Positions 32,459 through 40,786 of a stretch of 64,000 nt of DNA are shown one piece after another. Source of the stretch: Sulfuricurvum sp. (GTDB lineage Bacteria > Campylobacterota > Campylobacteria > Campylobacterales > Sulfurimonadaceae). How positions within the stretch are numbered: the stretch's first letter is position 1; each line of letters begins with the position of its first letter. The stretch lies in NCBI RefSeq assembly GCF_028681615.1, contig NZ_JAQUHV010000007.1, positions 1-64,000 on the forward strand, given 5' to 3'. Below the pieces are notes generated by a model. That model was not told the origin of the DNA, did no database searches, and saw nothing but the letters and a program-made list of their open reading frames with translations. The position numbers were made by a program, and so were the translations under genes.

Positions 32459-33409
32459 TTATTTATTAAGCGGTGAATCACTGTGATAGGGTACTTTGCC
32501 TGAGGGGACATCGTCTGATGCGCTGTCGAGATGAACATCCTGATCGTCGAAAAAGATATGAGGTTTAAACGCTTTTAACACACGGCTCTTTTCCACCCCG
32601 CCGAGAAAAAATGCTTCATCAACGTACACGCCCCATTCACGCAATGTTTTGATCACCCGCATCTCTGCCGGAGAGTTGCGTGCCGTGACGATCGCAATGC
32701 GGATAGGGGAATACTCGACACGGATCGGGAGGCGGTCTTGCAGGCGGGAGAGCTTTTTGAGCAGGGTCGCATACGGTCCTTCTCCGAGCGGTGTATTCTG
32801 TGCCGCATCTTCGGCGGCATGAAACGCTTCGATGCCGTGTTGTTTGTAGAGGAGCTCGCTGCTCTCATCGAACAGCACCGCATCCCCGTCAAAGGCGATC
32901 CGAACCTGTCCCTCTGGGATCGAGTCCATTTGCTTGGGCGGAGCTTTGACGACGGCGGCCGCACAGGTACGGCTGTCGATCACCTGTTGTGCATCGGCTA
33001 CATCGGTCGTGAGAAAAAGATCGACATCGAACGCGTCCAGATAATCGACGACGGTTTCTCCCGCGGTAAATGCCGAGCGTGAGATCGGCAGGTTCATCTG
33101 CCGTACCGTATGGAGTACCCGCAGTCCTGTTTCGGGGCTGTTTCGCGACATAATTACCACTTCGACGAGCGGAGTATCTCCCGATTTTTGATAACGGTTG
33201 AGTTCGAGGAGCGCTTTGACGAGCGGAAATCCCGTCCCTGCGTTTAGAGGCTCGTTTTCCCGTTCCGACATGTACTGACGGTAGACTTCGATTGCGGTGT
33301 CGGGGTCATTGCGGTACTGTTCTTTAAAGACACGATCTTCTTCCGAGAGATCGAACAATGCCGTTGCGGTGATGCCGACGACGAGAGTATCGGAGAGATC
33401 GAGTGCCAT
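32459..33409 (-). CDS. cytosolic 5'-nucleotidase, NT5C1-type
   Basis: A 316-residue protein of the bacterial 5'-nucleotidase family (PF06189 type). It has LVVGITATALFDLSEEDRVF at the N-terminus, VEVVIMSRNSPETGLRVL, and VRIAFDGDAVLFDESSELLY, the HAD-like DxDxV acidic loop. IAIVTARNSPAEMRVIKTLREWGV and KPHIFFDDQDVHLD supply the remaining motifs. It is predicted to dephosphorylate nucleoside monophosphates in the cytoplasm. It is convergent with the pirin gene and divergent from the DUF2167 gene. Confidence 0.88.
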   Translation of the reverse strand: MALDLSDTLVVGITATALFDLSEEDRVFKEQYRNDPDTAIEVYRQYMSERENEPLNAGTGFPLVKALLELNRYQKSGDTPLVEVVIMSRNSPETGLRVLHTVRQMNLPISRSAFTAGETVVDYLDAFDVDLFLTTDVADAQQVIDSRTCAAAVVKAPPKQMDSIPEGQVRIAFDGDAVLFDESSELLYKQHGIEAFHAAEDAAQNTPLGEGPYATLLKKLSRLQDRLPIRVEYSPIRIAIVTARNSPAEMRVIKTLREWGVYVDEAFFLGGVEKSRVLKAFKPHIFFDDQDVHLDSASDDVPSGKVPYHSDSPLNK

Positions 33410-33557
33410 AGAAAGTTCCTCTAAGTGTTTGAAGAGATTGTATCCAATCTTATGCTCAAAATGAATTTTAGAATAAATTTATTTTAAAATCGATATAGTA
33501 ATTCAAAATATTAAAAAAAGTTAATCATTGGTTTTGATTGGCAAAAAAAGTGAAATA

Positions 33558-34475
33558 ATGAAGTGGCATGTTGGAAAAATAGTAACGATTTTTTTGTTAT
33601 TACTATTACCTTTGTTTGGTGATGAAGCGTATGAACAGGAGATAAAAACGGCATTTGCAGCAGCGGAAAAGGTGATGGAAAAAGGACCGCAACAAATCAA
33701 AGTGTTCGACCAAGCTACACTTGACTTACCAGAAAAGTTCATCTTCATACCGAACCCTGAAGCCACTAATATTATGCGTGCCATGGGAAATCCCGTATCC
33801 GAGGGGTTCGCAGGAATGATTCTGCCTGAAAAAATGGATACATGGTGGTTTATTACAGTCAATTACGATAATGCGGGTTATATCAAAGATGATGATGCAA
33901 AAAACTGGAAGAGCGATGAGATGCTTCAGCAAATGAAAGAGAATGCCGTTCAAATCAATGAAGAACGGGTAAAAAGACACATGCCGGAAGTCGATGTGGC
34001 AGGATGGGTGCAGACTCCGATGTATTATGGAGATAATCATGAGGTTATTTGGTCGGTAGCTACTAAGGCAAAAGGGGTTGAAGACGATCAGGCTCAGGGT
34101 GTCAATTACAATACGTTGGTGTTAGGACGCCAAGGATATATAGGACTCAATCTGATTACGTCTCTTGCATCGGTCGAGTCGTTGAAACCGACGAGTAAAA
34201 TGTTGATCGATCAACTCCATTTTGTCGATGGAAAACGATACAGTGATGTCAATTTTGATACGGATAAAATCGCCGAATACGGTTTGGCGGCATTGATTAC
34301 GGGAGCCGCGGCAAAGAAACTGGGATTGATAGCGCTTGCTGCCGCATTCTTAGCGAAATTTGCGAAGGTAATTGCATTGACGCTTTTCGGAGGGACTCTT
34401 TGGTATAAAAAATGGGCGGCTAAAAAGAAGCAAAAGGAGACTGCTTCCACAATCGATACAACGAATAAATTCTAA
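33558..34475 (+). CDS. DUF2167-type membrane-anchored protein
   Basis: A 305-residue protein with an N-terminal signal or anchor (residues 8-18), a long extracytoplasmic domain with the DUF2167 pattern (WWFITVNYDNAGYIKDDDAK; VAGWVQTPMYYGDNHEVIWS), and one or two C-terminal membrane segments (LAAAFLAKFAKVIALTLFGG). It ends in a lysine-rich cytoplasmic tail. An in-frame TTG at 33528 exists, but the ATG at 33558 begins just before the hydrophobic stretch. It is directly followed, 3 bases later, by an M50 protease gene. Function of DUF2167 is unknown. Confidence 0.78.
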   Translation: MKWHVGKIVTIFLLLLLPLFGDEAYEQEIKTAFAAAEKVMEKGPQQIKVFDQATLDLPEKFIFIPNPEATNIMRAMGNPVSEGFAGMILPEKMDTWWFITVNYDNAGYIKDDDAKNWKSDEMLQQMKENAVQINEERVKRHMPEVDVAGWVQTPMYYGDNHEVIWSVATKAKGVEDDQAQGVNYNTLVLGRQGYIGLNLITSLASVESLKPTSKMLIDQLHFVDGKRYSDVNFDTDKIAEYGLAALITGAAAKKLGLIALAAAFLAKFAKVIALTLFGGTLWYKKWAAKKKQKETASTIDTTNKF

Positions 34476-34478
34476 TCT

Positions 34479-35192
34479 ATGAAGACGCTATTGGCTCTTC
34501 TTGCCGCCGGAAAACTTGGGAAAGTTGCATTAACCGGCGGCAGTATGCTTATTTCGATTGTCGCATATTCGTTTATTTTCGGGTGGTGGTATGCAATCGG
34601 ATTCGTGCTGCTGATTTTTGTCCATGAGATGGGACATTTTATTGCGGCAAGACAACGTGGACTGGATGTCGGTGCTCCAACGTTTATCCCTTTTGTCGGA
34701 GCATGGATCGCATTAAAAGAACAACCTCTTGATGTCGAGAACGAAGCCTATATCGGTTTTGCAGGTCCGTTTGCCGGAACACTGGCGGCGTTGGTCGTCT
34801 ATTATCTGTCGAGAACGTATGATAGTAATCTTTTGCTTGCACTGGCGTATTCAGGATTCTTTATCAATCTGTTTAATCTAATTCCCGTCTCTCCGCTTGA
34901 CGGTGGCCGGATCAGTGCCGTTTTAACTCCGAGGATTTGGTTCTTAGGTGTACCGATGCTTTTAGGTTTCTTTTTCTATTTTCCTAGCCCGATGTTACTT
35001 GTTTTGGCAATATTGGCATTTCCGCAATTAAAGCTTGCATGGAATTATGACCCGGAAGATGAGAACAACAAAGGCTATTATGCAATCAGTGCCGAAGACA
35101 GACTGACCTATAGCCTGTATTACATCGGTCTTGTTGTTTTCTTATCGGTAATGACCTATAACATTCATCAGGTATTGGGTAGAGGATACTAA
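34479..35192 (+). CDS. site-2 protease family (M50) protein coupled to DUF2167
   Basis: A 237-residue polytopic membrane protein with zinc motif HEMGH (His49-Glu50...His53) and the third ligand in PVSPLDGGR (Asp141), the two hallmarks of intramembrane M50 metalloproteases. It has about six membrane segments and a C-terminal cytoplasmic stretch (NYDPEDENNKGYYAIS) before the last helix. It begins 3 bases after the DUF2167 stop. Inference: the DUF2167 protein may be its substrate, regulator or anchor. It differs clearly from the lepB-linked S2P at 11368. Confidence 0.87.
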   Translation: MKTLLALLAAGKLGKVALTGGSMLISIVAYSFIFGWWYAIGFVLLIFVHEMGHFIAARQRGLDVGAPTFIPFVGAWIALKEQPLDVENEAYIGFAGPFAGTLAALVVYYLSRTYDSNLLLALAYSGFFINLFNLIPVSPLDGGRISAVLTPRIWFLGVPMLLGFFFYFPSPMLLVLAILAFPQLKLAWNYDPEDENNKGYYAISAEDRLTYSLYYIGLVVFLSVMTYNIHQVLGRGY

Positions 35193-35206
35193 AAGATATG
35201 CTTTTT

Positions 35207-35728
35207 TTAAGTGTTTGCAACTAACTTTTTGCTCAGAACCGCCAATTCCAGAGCATCGATCTGTCTATCCCATAAATTCGATTCGGGAAACGGGATCATC
35301 TCACCCGTCCTGACATAGCCTCTGCGTTCATAATACTCGATCAGCTCACTGCGGTGGGTGATGACTTCCATGATTGCGGTATTAATTCCCCATCGTTTAT
35401 GCGCTTCGGATTCTGCGTAGGCTAAAAGAGCTTTTCCGATCCCATGTGCTTGCATAGTCGGCTCGACGGCAAACAGTCCGAAATGGACGGTATCCGCTTC
35501 ACGGTGGGCATGGATGGTGGCGAGGATTGTTTCGTTTGAACGGGCGATCAGGATGAGGGAATCAGGATCATTGAGCAGTTGGGTAAGCCCTGCCTCATCG
35601 ATCCGTTTACCGCTGAGTAGATCGGCTTCAGTCGTCCATCCCGCGCGGGAACTATCCCCGCGATAGGAGCGGTTTAGGAGGGAGGTGAGGGCAGGGATGT
35701 CGTTTGGTTCAGCGTGAGTGAATTTCAT
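35207..35728 (-). CDS. GNAT-family N-acetyltransferase
   Basis: A 173-residue GNAT protein using acetyl-CoA. The N-terminus FTHAEPNDIPALTSLLNRSY is typical. The acetyl-CoA-binding motif A is FAVEPTMQAHGIGKALLAYAE (V-x-P-x-x-x-x-x-G-x-G/A pattern). Motif B follows with EYYERRGYVRTGE. Substrate is unknown. It is the last of three closely spaced minus-strand genes after the AhpD-like gene and the membrane gene, and convergent with the M50 gene, 14 bases away. Confidence 0.88.
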   Translation of the reverse strand: MKFTHAEPNDIPALTSLLNRSYRGDSSRAGWTTEADLLSGKRIDEAGLTQLLNDPDSLILIARSNETILATIHAHREADTVHFGLFAVEPTMQAHGIGKALLAYAESEAHKRWGINTAIMEVITHRSELIEYYERRGYVRTGEMIPFPESNLWDRQIDALELAVLSKKLVANT

Positions 35729-35761
35729 GATGAGATTGTAGCAAAGTTTGTATATAGTGTA

Positions 35762-36226
35762 TTAAAATATCCGTAAATACGGTCTGCTGACCAACGGTGA
35801 AAACTCCCACGGAATTGCGGCAAGTATGAGCAAAAGGGCGATACTAAACCAAATAGCGATGGTTTTAAACTTTTCTCTGTCGATAGATTTTCGTTTTGCG
35901 AGTGCCGAACCTATGGTGATGAGGAGAATCGCGATCAGCATGGTGGAACTGTGCTCGATCCCGAAGAAGCGAATCTCCCGAACATGGACGGCATCTGCGA
36001 AATGGTGGAAAAAAAACGTCGTGATAGGGCTGATGAGGTAGAGCCATATACCGGCGATGAGCTGGATATGGGCTATCGTCGTGGTGTTGTGGCGCACGCG
36101 ATCCTCAAAAATGCCAAATTCACTTCCCTTTAACCACCCTTTATAGGCACGATAGAGGGCATAGATCAGACTGATGAGTACCAACCATCGAAGCCATGAG
36201 TGGAGCGTTAACAGTATCAGTTCCAC
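35762..36226 (-). CDS. four-helix membrane protein, cytochrome b-like topology
   Basis: A 154-residue protein with four predicted membrane segments (about residues 10-28, 50-70, 88-106, 124-142). Several histidines lie in or near helices (TLHSWLRW, TTIAHIQL, FFHHFADAVH, GIEHSSTML). The pattern resembles small haem-b or quinone-linked membrane proteins, but no diagnostic motif settles it. It lies between the AhpD-like and GNAT genes and may be controlled by the same TetR-type promoter. Confidence 0.6.
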   Translation of the reverse strand: MELILLTLHSWLRWLVLISLIYALYRAYKGWLKGSEFGIFEDRVRHNTTTIAHIQLIAGIWLYLISPITTFFFHHFADAVHVREIRFFGIEHSSTMLIAILLITIGSALAKRKSIDREKFKTIAIWFSIALLLILAAIPWEFSPLVSRPYLRIF

Positions 36227-36266
36227 AGGAACTCATTGCAGACTTTATTGGATGATACAGCCATAG

Positions 36267-36806
36267 TTAGAGAATATTATTATTTTCGATTTTGAATGTA
36301 TTAAAGATGATATCGGTCGCGAGCATCCGCGTCGCATGGTTGACCGCATCGAAAATATCTCCATCACTCCATCCCATCTCACGCAGAGTATCGAGATCGT
36401 CCGCATTAACCGAGTGTGCGATTCGGATCGCTTTGATCGCCAGTAAGAGCATCGCTATCTCACGTTCAGGGAGATTCGCTGATTTCGGATCTTTTCGCAT
36501 GGCTGTGACCTGATCAAACGTCCACCCCGCCATATTTATCAACATCCCCGTATTGTAATCGATACAGAATTGACACTCTTCACCGCTGGAGACCATGATG
36601 CGGATAGCGGCGAGTAGCGGCATCGAGAGGGTTGGATGGTTCATATAATATTTGATGAAATCCATCTGCTGACGCAGTAACTCGGGACTGATGCTAAAAA
36701 GCTGTGCGTTGTTGCCGACACTTCCGCGCATTGTTTCGATAACCTTGTAGATTTTCGCTAACTCGCCCGTCGCATTTTCGGGTGCTATGGTCTGAATGAG
36801 TGGCAT
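36267..36806 (-). CDS. AhpD/carboxymuconolactone decarboxylase-like protein
   Basis: A 179-residue helical protein of the AhpD/CMD superfamily. The redox motif is EECQFCIDYN near residue 77, giving CxxC followed by an aspartate where AhpD has a histidine, so it may be an alkylhydroperoxidase-like disulfide enzyme. The ATG at 36806 (AAGGA 6 bases upstream) is preferred over an upstream in-frame ATG that lies within the operator DNA. It is transcribed from a near-consensus promoter (-35 at 36878, -10 at 36855) overlapped by TetR-type dyads. Confidence 0.85.
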   Translation of the reverse strand: MPLIQTIAPENATGELAKIYKVIETMRGSVGNNAQLFSISPELLRQQMDFIKYYMNHPTLSMPLLAAIRIMVSSGEECQFCIDYNTGMLINMAGWTFDQVTAMRKDPKSANLPEREIAMLLLAIKAIRIAHSVNADDLDTLREMGWSDGDIFDAVNHATRMLATDIIFNTFKIENNNIL

Positions 36807-36828
36807 GAGGAATCCTTTTTGGATGATG

Positions 36829-36893
36829 TTGACTGTTTGGTCAAGTGGCATTATAAAACGATTTGACCAATTAGTCAAGAGGTGTGATACAAT
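36829..36893. promoter_or_regulatory. overlapping face-to-face promoters with two TetR-type operators
   Basis: Two related dyads TTGACTGTTTGGTCAA (36829-36844) and TTGACCAATTAGTCAA (36863-36878) lie 34 bp apart. The left dyad holds the -35 (TTGACT) of a plus-strand promoter with TATAAA at 36852-36857, spacer 17, toward tetR. The right dyad, read on the minus strand, holds the -35 (TTGACT) of a promoter with TATAAT at 36855-36850, spacer 17, toward the AhpD-like gene. The two -10 boxes share bases. One regulator could switch both directions. TACAAT at 36888-36893 is a further possible tetR -10. Confidence 0.7.
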
Positions 36894-36907
36894 TGCGTTT
36901 ATATATC

Positions 36908-36991
36908 TTCCGCATCAATGCGGAAAGCTTTAGGGGGATGTAAGGGACATGATTGTCCCTGCCACCTAAGCGGGCTTTGCTCGTTTAGGTG
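36908..36991 (+). repeat. dispersed structured repeat, divergent copy E (tetR leader)
   Basis: Hairpin 1 is TTCCGCA (36908-36914), loop TCAA, TGCGGAA (36919-36925), then AAGCTTTAG (36925-36933). A middle hairpin AGGGACA/TGTCCCT spans 36943-36960. A distal 12-bp hairpin, CACCTAAGCGGG (36963-36974) with CTCGTTTAGGTG (36980-36991), has loop CTTTG. The junction AAGCTTTAG and the apical GGGCTTTGCTC are shared with copy A; the rest differs. It would be the leader of the tetR mRNA, ending 11 bases before its ATG. Confidence 0.6.
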
Positions 36992-37002
36992 ATAGCAATA
37001 AA

Positions 37003-37578
37003 ATGAAAGAAAATACTAGACAGAGATTAATCGACGCCACGTATGAAGAAGTATATTCACACGGCTATCAAGGTGCTGCACTTGCGGATATCCTCGCCAA
37101 TGCCGGAGTACATAAAGGCTCGATGTACCACTTTTTCCCGAACAAAAAAGAGATGGCATTAATGGCGATCAAAGAAAAAATAGCAGAGCGGTTCGGAACA
37201 CGTTATTTGGCAATAGCCAAAGGTGACGGTGATTATTTAGCGCAATTTTTTGATGGTTTGCGAGATCTCAACCAACGAGATTTCCGTCGTGGATGTCCGG
37301 TTGCGAATATCGTGCAGGAGATGTCAAATATCGATGAAGATTTTAATATAGCGATGAAAGAAATATACGCAAAATTTCGTCAAAGTGTCAAAATCATTTT
37401 TGATAAAGCGGTTAGCGTCGGTGAACTGCGTCCCTGTGATACAGATAAACTTGCCCTTTTTACGACATCGACATTAGAGGGGGCAATCCTCTCAGCGAAA
37501 GCATCGGGCAATTCTCAAGACTATTTGGATTGCGTTGAATGTTTGATTACTTACATCGAGAGTTACAAACATGGATAA
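37003..37578 (+). CDS. TetR-family transcriptional repressor
   Basis: A 191-residue regulator. The N-terminal helix-turn-helix reads RQRLIDATYEEVYSHGYQGA then LADILANAGVHKGSMYHFFP with KKEMALMAI, standard for the TetR family. The C-terminal half is a ligand domain with two cysteines (FRRGCPVANI, LRPCDTDK), possibly redox or electrophile responsive. The likely operators are the two dyads at 36829-36878. It is unusual in carrying a long hairpin-rich leader (copy E). It overlaps the EamA gene by 8 bases. Confidence 0.92.
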   Translation: MKENTRQRLIDATYEEVYSHGYQGAALADILANAGVHKGSMYHFFPNKKEMALMAIKEKIAERFGTRYLAIAKGDGDYLAQFFDGLRDLNQRDFRRGCPVANIVQEMSNIDEDFNIAMKEIYAKFRQSVKIIFDKAVSVGELRPCDTDKLALFTTSTLEGAILSAKASGNSQDYLDCVECLITYIESYKHG

Positions 37579-38467
37579 CACGAAAAATACGAACAAATAT
37601 ATTATTTTGATGATTATCGCGATGCTCTTTTGGGGGTTTGCTTGGACGGCGGGCAAGGTTGCGGCGGAACACTCCAATGCTCAGGTCGCCGCTTTTTGGC
37701 GCTATGCGATCTCATTTATTACGATACTTCCGGTGATCTGGTATCTCAAAACGCCGCTGAAAACAGATCGGGTCGGTTATATGTACATGGTTGCGGCGGG
37801 TGTGTTGACATCTTTGTTTAACTATCTTTTTTTTGCCGGACTTTCACACGGTCAGGCGGGATACGGTGGTACAATGGTCACGTCGCTCGCTCCGATCATT
37901 ACCTATATCCTTTCTATCTTGTTTTTAGGGATAACCGTTTCGTTTCGACAGTTAGGGGCTCTGTTCATCGGGATTTTGGGAGCGCTGATTTTATTGCGTG
38001 TCCCTCTGGACGGATTTGCATTTTTAAATGTCGAGAGCTCGTATTTCCTCGGATGTGCCATAGTGTGGGCATTGGTCACGGTGATCGCCCAAAAAGCGTC
38101 TAAACGGGCTCATCTGATGTTTCATACGGTGGTCGTATTCGGTATTACCGCATTTATCAATATGCTTTTTGCCCTGCCGCACCATCCGTTCGATTTTGAG
38201 GCCTATGATGAGACGTTCTGGATCACGATTTTCTTGATAGGGCTGATCCCCGGGACGTTCAGTACTGCCCTTTATTTTGTCTCAGCGGGTAAAGTCGGAG
38301 CCCATCGGACGGGCGTGTACATGTTTATCGTCCCAGTTGGGGCAATCGTTTCGAGCTGGGTTGTGTATGGCGAGGCATTAGAGCTTTCGACGCTCATCGG
38401 GTGTTTGTTGGCGTTTGCGGCAGTCATTTTGTTTAATATGAAGAATTCCTCAAAAGCTTTGGAATAA
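37571..38467 (+). CDS. EamA/DMT-superfamily transporter (TetR-linked)
   Basis: A 298-residue ten-helix DMT transporter with two EamA repeats (residues 10-140 and 155-290). Signature phrases are FWGFAWTAGKVAAEHSNAQVAAFWRY near 17-42 and GGTMVTSLAPIITYILSILFLG near 97. The second-half equivalent is HRTGVYMFIVPVGAIVSSWVVYGEAL. The start ATG lies inside the tetR gene, so it is translationally coupled and likely regulated by the TetR protein. The exported compound is unknown. Confidence 0.9.
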   Translation: MDNTKNTNKYIILMIIAMLFWGFAWTAGKVAAEHSNAQVAAFWRYAISFITILPVIWYLKTPLKTDRVGYMYMVAAGVLTSLFNYLFFAGLSHGQAGYGGTMVTSLAPIITYILSILFLGITVSFRQLGALFIGILGALILLRVPLDGFAFLNVESSYFLGCAIVWALVTVIAQKASKRAHLMFHTVVVFGITAFINMLFALPHHPFDFEAYDETFWITIFLIGLIPGTFSTALYFVSAGKVGAHRTGVYMFIVPVGAIVSSWVVYGEALELSTLIGCLLAFAAVILFNMKNSSKALE

Positions 38468-38473
38468 GAGAAA

Positions 38474-38941
38474 ATGACCCCGGCTATAAATATCGCAAAA
38501 AAAGCGGGTATCGCTTATCAAATCCACTCCTATACCCATGATCCCTTATGTGAGTCCTACGGTACGGAAGCCTCGGAAAAATTGGGGATTCCCGCTGAGC
38601 GGGTCTTTAAAACTCTGGTCGTTCTCATCGATTCCAAAGTGATGGCGGTTGCAGTGATCCCCGTTTCATCCATGCTCTCGATGAAGCAGATCGCCAAAGC
38701 TGCTGGGGGTAAAAAAGCGGAAATGGCTGCGGGAGCCGATGTCGAACGCTCTACGGGCTATATTTTAGGCGGAGTCAGCCCGTTGGGGCAAAAAAAGCGG
38801 CTCAAAACGTTTATCGATGCGTCGGCGGAAAATTTTGCGAGTATCTATGTCAGTGCAGGGCGCAGAGGGTTAGAAATCGATCTAAACCCGAATGACCTTC
38901 GGACTCTGAGCAACGGAATGTTCGCGTCATTATGCGGGTAG
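38474..38941 (+). CDS. ybaK: Cys-tRNA(Pro)/Cys-tRNA(Cys) deacylase YbaK
   Basis: A 155-residue trans-editing protein that hydrolyses mischarged Cys-tRNA(Pro). YbaK/EbsC features are AYQIHSYTHDP, ERVFKTLVVLIDSKVMAVAVIPV with the catalytic-region lysine (FKTL), STGYILGGVSPLGQKKRLKTFID (conserved GG.SP.G), and GRRGLEIDLNPNDL. It follows the EamA gene by 6 bases and ends 5 bases before the convergent kinase gene. Confidence 0.93.
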   Translation: MTPAINIAKKAGIAYQIHSYTHDPLCESYGTEASEKLGIPAERVFKTLVVLIDSKVMAVAVIPVSSMLSMKQIAKAAGGKKAEMAAGADVERSTGYILGGVSPLGQKKRLKTFIDASAENFASIYVSAGRRGLEIDLNPNDLRTLSNGMFASLCG

Positions 38942-38946
38942 GATAA

Positions 38947-40137
38947 TCAGTGTTTTTGTTCCGTTGAATTGACAACCAATGAGCGATTGAACGTGTAGGT
39001 AAAGGTTGACCCTTTTAAATAGGTGGATTGGATATCCAGGGTAATGTCGCTTTTGTCGATGATGGATTTGACGATATTCATGCCGATACCGAATCCCGTT
39101 TTATGTTCATGCTCGCGGTAATAGGGATTGGTGATTTTCTCGGGATGTTTAATCCCTTGCCCGTAGTCTTGGACGACAAGGCTGATTCCGCCGTTTTCAT
39201 TTTTGTGGATGTAGACGTCGATCTTGCCGTTTTTATGCGAAAACTTGATCGCGTTGGAGAGGGTATTGTCGACGATCCGCTGAAGTTTCGTCGGGTTAAA
39301 GCGGATGTGTGTCCGTGTATCGGCATGCAGGGATAATGTGATGTTGTTGAGCTGGCAGATCAGTTCAAAATACTCAACACGCTCTTTGACGAACGCTTCA
39401 AAATCGATCAACTCGTCTTTATACTCAATACGGTTTTGTTTGATGAGGTAATCCATATCATTGTAGATGGTTGCCAGTGATTTGGTTGCGGATTTGATGC
39501 GGCTGAGGTATTTGTTGGACTCGTAGATGCTATTAAAGAGGTCCACGTTGACATTGATGATGCTCAGCGGCGTATTCATCTCATGCATCGATTCTTTGAT
39601 GAACTCATCGAGTTTCTCATTGACACGTTTGAACGGTACGGAGAAGCTGTTTAAAAAATAAAACGATAGCAGGAGGATCAATACGAGGATGCCGAATGCG
39701 ATGATGCTGGCTTCAAGAAAAATATCGGTGTAGGAGATCGTCGTTTCGGTAATGAGATAGTCGGCAAAAAAATATTTTTGGGGCGGGAGAGCCGTGATGA
39801 GAAACCGGCTCAGCCCTTCGCTGTGATACCCCGGCATAAAAGAGGGCAAAGGTTCTTTGATTTGGGAGTAGATCGTGGAAAATGTATTGGAGTAGAGGCC
39901 GGATTGATAGGAATTGAATTTCGGAAACTCGAACGTACCGTCGGGATTATTGCCGAAAGAATCCATAGCATTGATGATATGCGATTGGATCGATTTGAGC
40001 TCGACTTCGGTGCGTACTTCCTGCATATTGATTTTATGCTTGACATAAAAATACAAGGGTGCCAGCAATATGACAGAGACGATACACGTATAGATCAAGC
40101 TATAACGGCGAACGAATTTTTTTTCATCGACAATCAA
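38947..40137 (-). CDS. sensor histidine kinase
   Basis: A 396-residue kinase with two membrane segments (about 14-32 and 143-163) enclosing a ~110-residue periplasmic domain. The phosphoacceptor His185 is in ESMHEMNTPLSI. The N box is NTLSNAIKFS, G1 is DYGQGI, and G2 is GFGIGMNIV. There is no HAMP-length linker beyond a short FKRVNEKLDEFIKE. It overlaps the response-regulator gene by 14 bases and forms one operon with it and the sensor protein upstream. Confidence 0.93.
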   Translation of the reverse strand: MIVDEKKFVRRYSLIYTCIVSVILLAPLYFYVKHKINMQEVRTEVELKSIQSHIINAMDSFGNNPDGTFEFPKFNSYQSGLYSNTFSTIYSQIKEPLPSFMPGYHSEGLSRFLITALPPQKYFFADYLITETTISYTDIFLEASIIAFGILVLILLLSFYFLNSFSVPFKRVNEKLDEFIKESMHEMNTPLSIINVNVDLFNSIYESNKYLSRIKSATKSLATIYNDMDYLIKQNRIEYKDELIDFEAFVKERVEYFELICQLNNITLSLHADTRTHIRFNPTKLQRIVDNTLSNAIKFSHKNGKIDVYIHKNENGGISLVVQDYGQGIKHPEKITNPYYREHEHKTGFGIGMNIVKSIIDKSDITLDIQSTYLKGSTFTYTFNRSLVVNSTEQKH

Positions 40138-40786
40138 GACGATATCCTAACCCATAGATATTTTTAATCAGATTTTTCGGGAGTTTTCTCCGCAGATTAT
40201 TGATTTGAACCCGCGCATTTGCCGCATCGACATTGTTTTCCCAGATTTTTTCATAAAGCATTTCCAAGGTGAGAACCCGATTTCGATTCATGAGGAAAAG
40301 ATTTAGAATTTCGCTTTCGGTTTTACTGAGCGAAACCGGTACGCCATTGCACGTAAGCTCATAGGTCGTGACGTTGTAGCGGTAATCATCGGGAAGTATG
40401 AGAAACTCTTCTTGGGTTTTAAAGCAGTTGGATTTGAGAGCATGCCGTACCCGAAGCATGAGTTCGGTCAGATCGAACGGCTTTTTGATGTAATCGCAGC
40501 ATCCGTGTGCGTATCCCTGGATGAGAGCGTCGGCACTGGACATCGACGTGACGAAAATCGTCGGGATGTTTTTGTTCTCGTCCGCCAATGCTTTTCGCAG
40601 CGAAAAACCGTTGAATTCGCCGGGAATGTTAACATCCAGCAGCAGAAGATCGTAATCAACGGAAAAAATAGCATCGTATGCGTCTTCACTGTTTTCAAAA
40701 CTGTCGACGTTATAGTTCTGTGCACTCAAAAATTCCTCGATGCTGTCTTTTAAAATAACATCATCTTCGAGTAAAAGCAATCTCAT
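40124..40786 (-). CDS. OmpR-family response regulator
   Basis: A 220-residue regulator. The receiver has the acidic pocket LLLEDD (Glu7, Asp8, Asp9), phospho-acceptor Asp51 in LLLLDVNIPG, and Lys in YIKKPF near 101. The C-terminal winged helix includes SKTESEILNLFLMNRNRVLT, MLYEKIWENNVDAANARVQI and a final KNIYGLGYRLD. It is coupled to the upstream sensor gene by an ATGA overlap and to the kinase downstream. Confidence 0.95.
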   Translation of the reverse strand: MRLLLLEDDVILKDSIEEFLSAQNYNVDSFENSEDAYDAIFSVDYDLLLLDVNIPGEFNGFSLRKALADENKNIPTIFVTSMSSADALIQGYAHGCCDYIKKPFDLTELMLRVRHALKSNCFKTQEEFLILPDDYRYNVTTYELTCNGVPVSLSKTESEILNLFLMNRNRVLTLEMLYEKIWENNVDAANARVQINNLRRKLPKNLIKNIYGLGYRLDCR

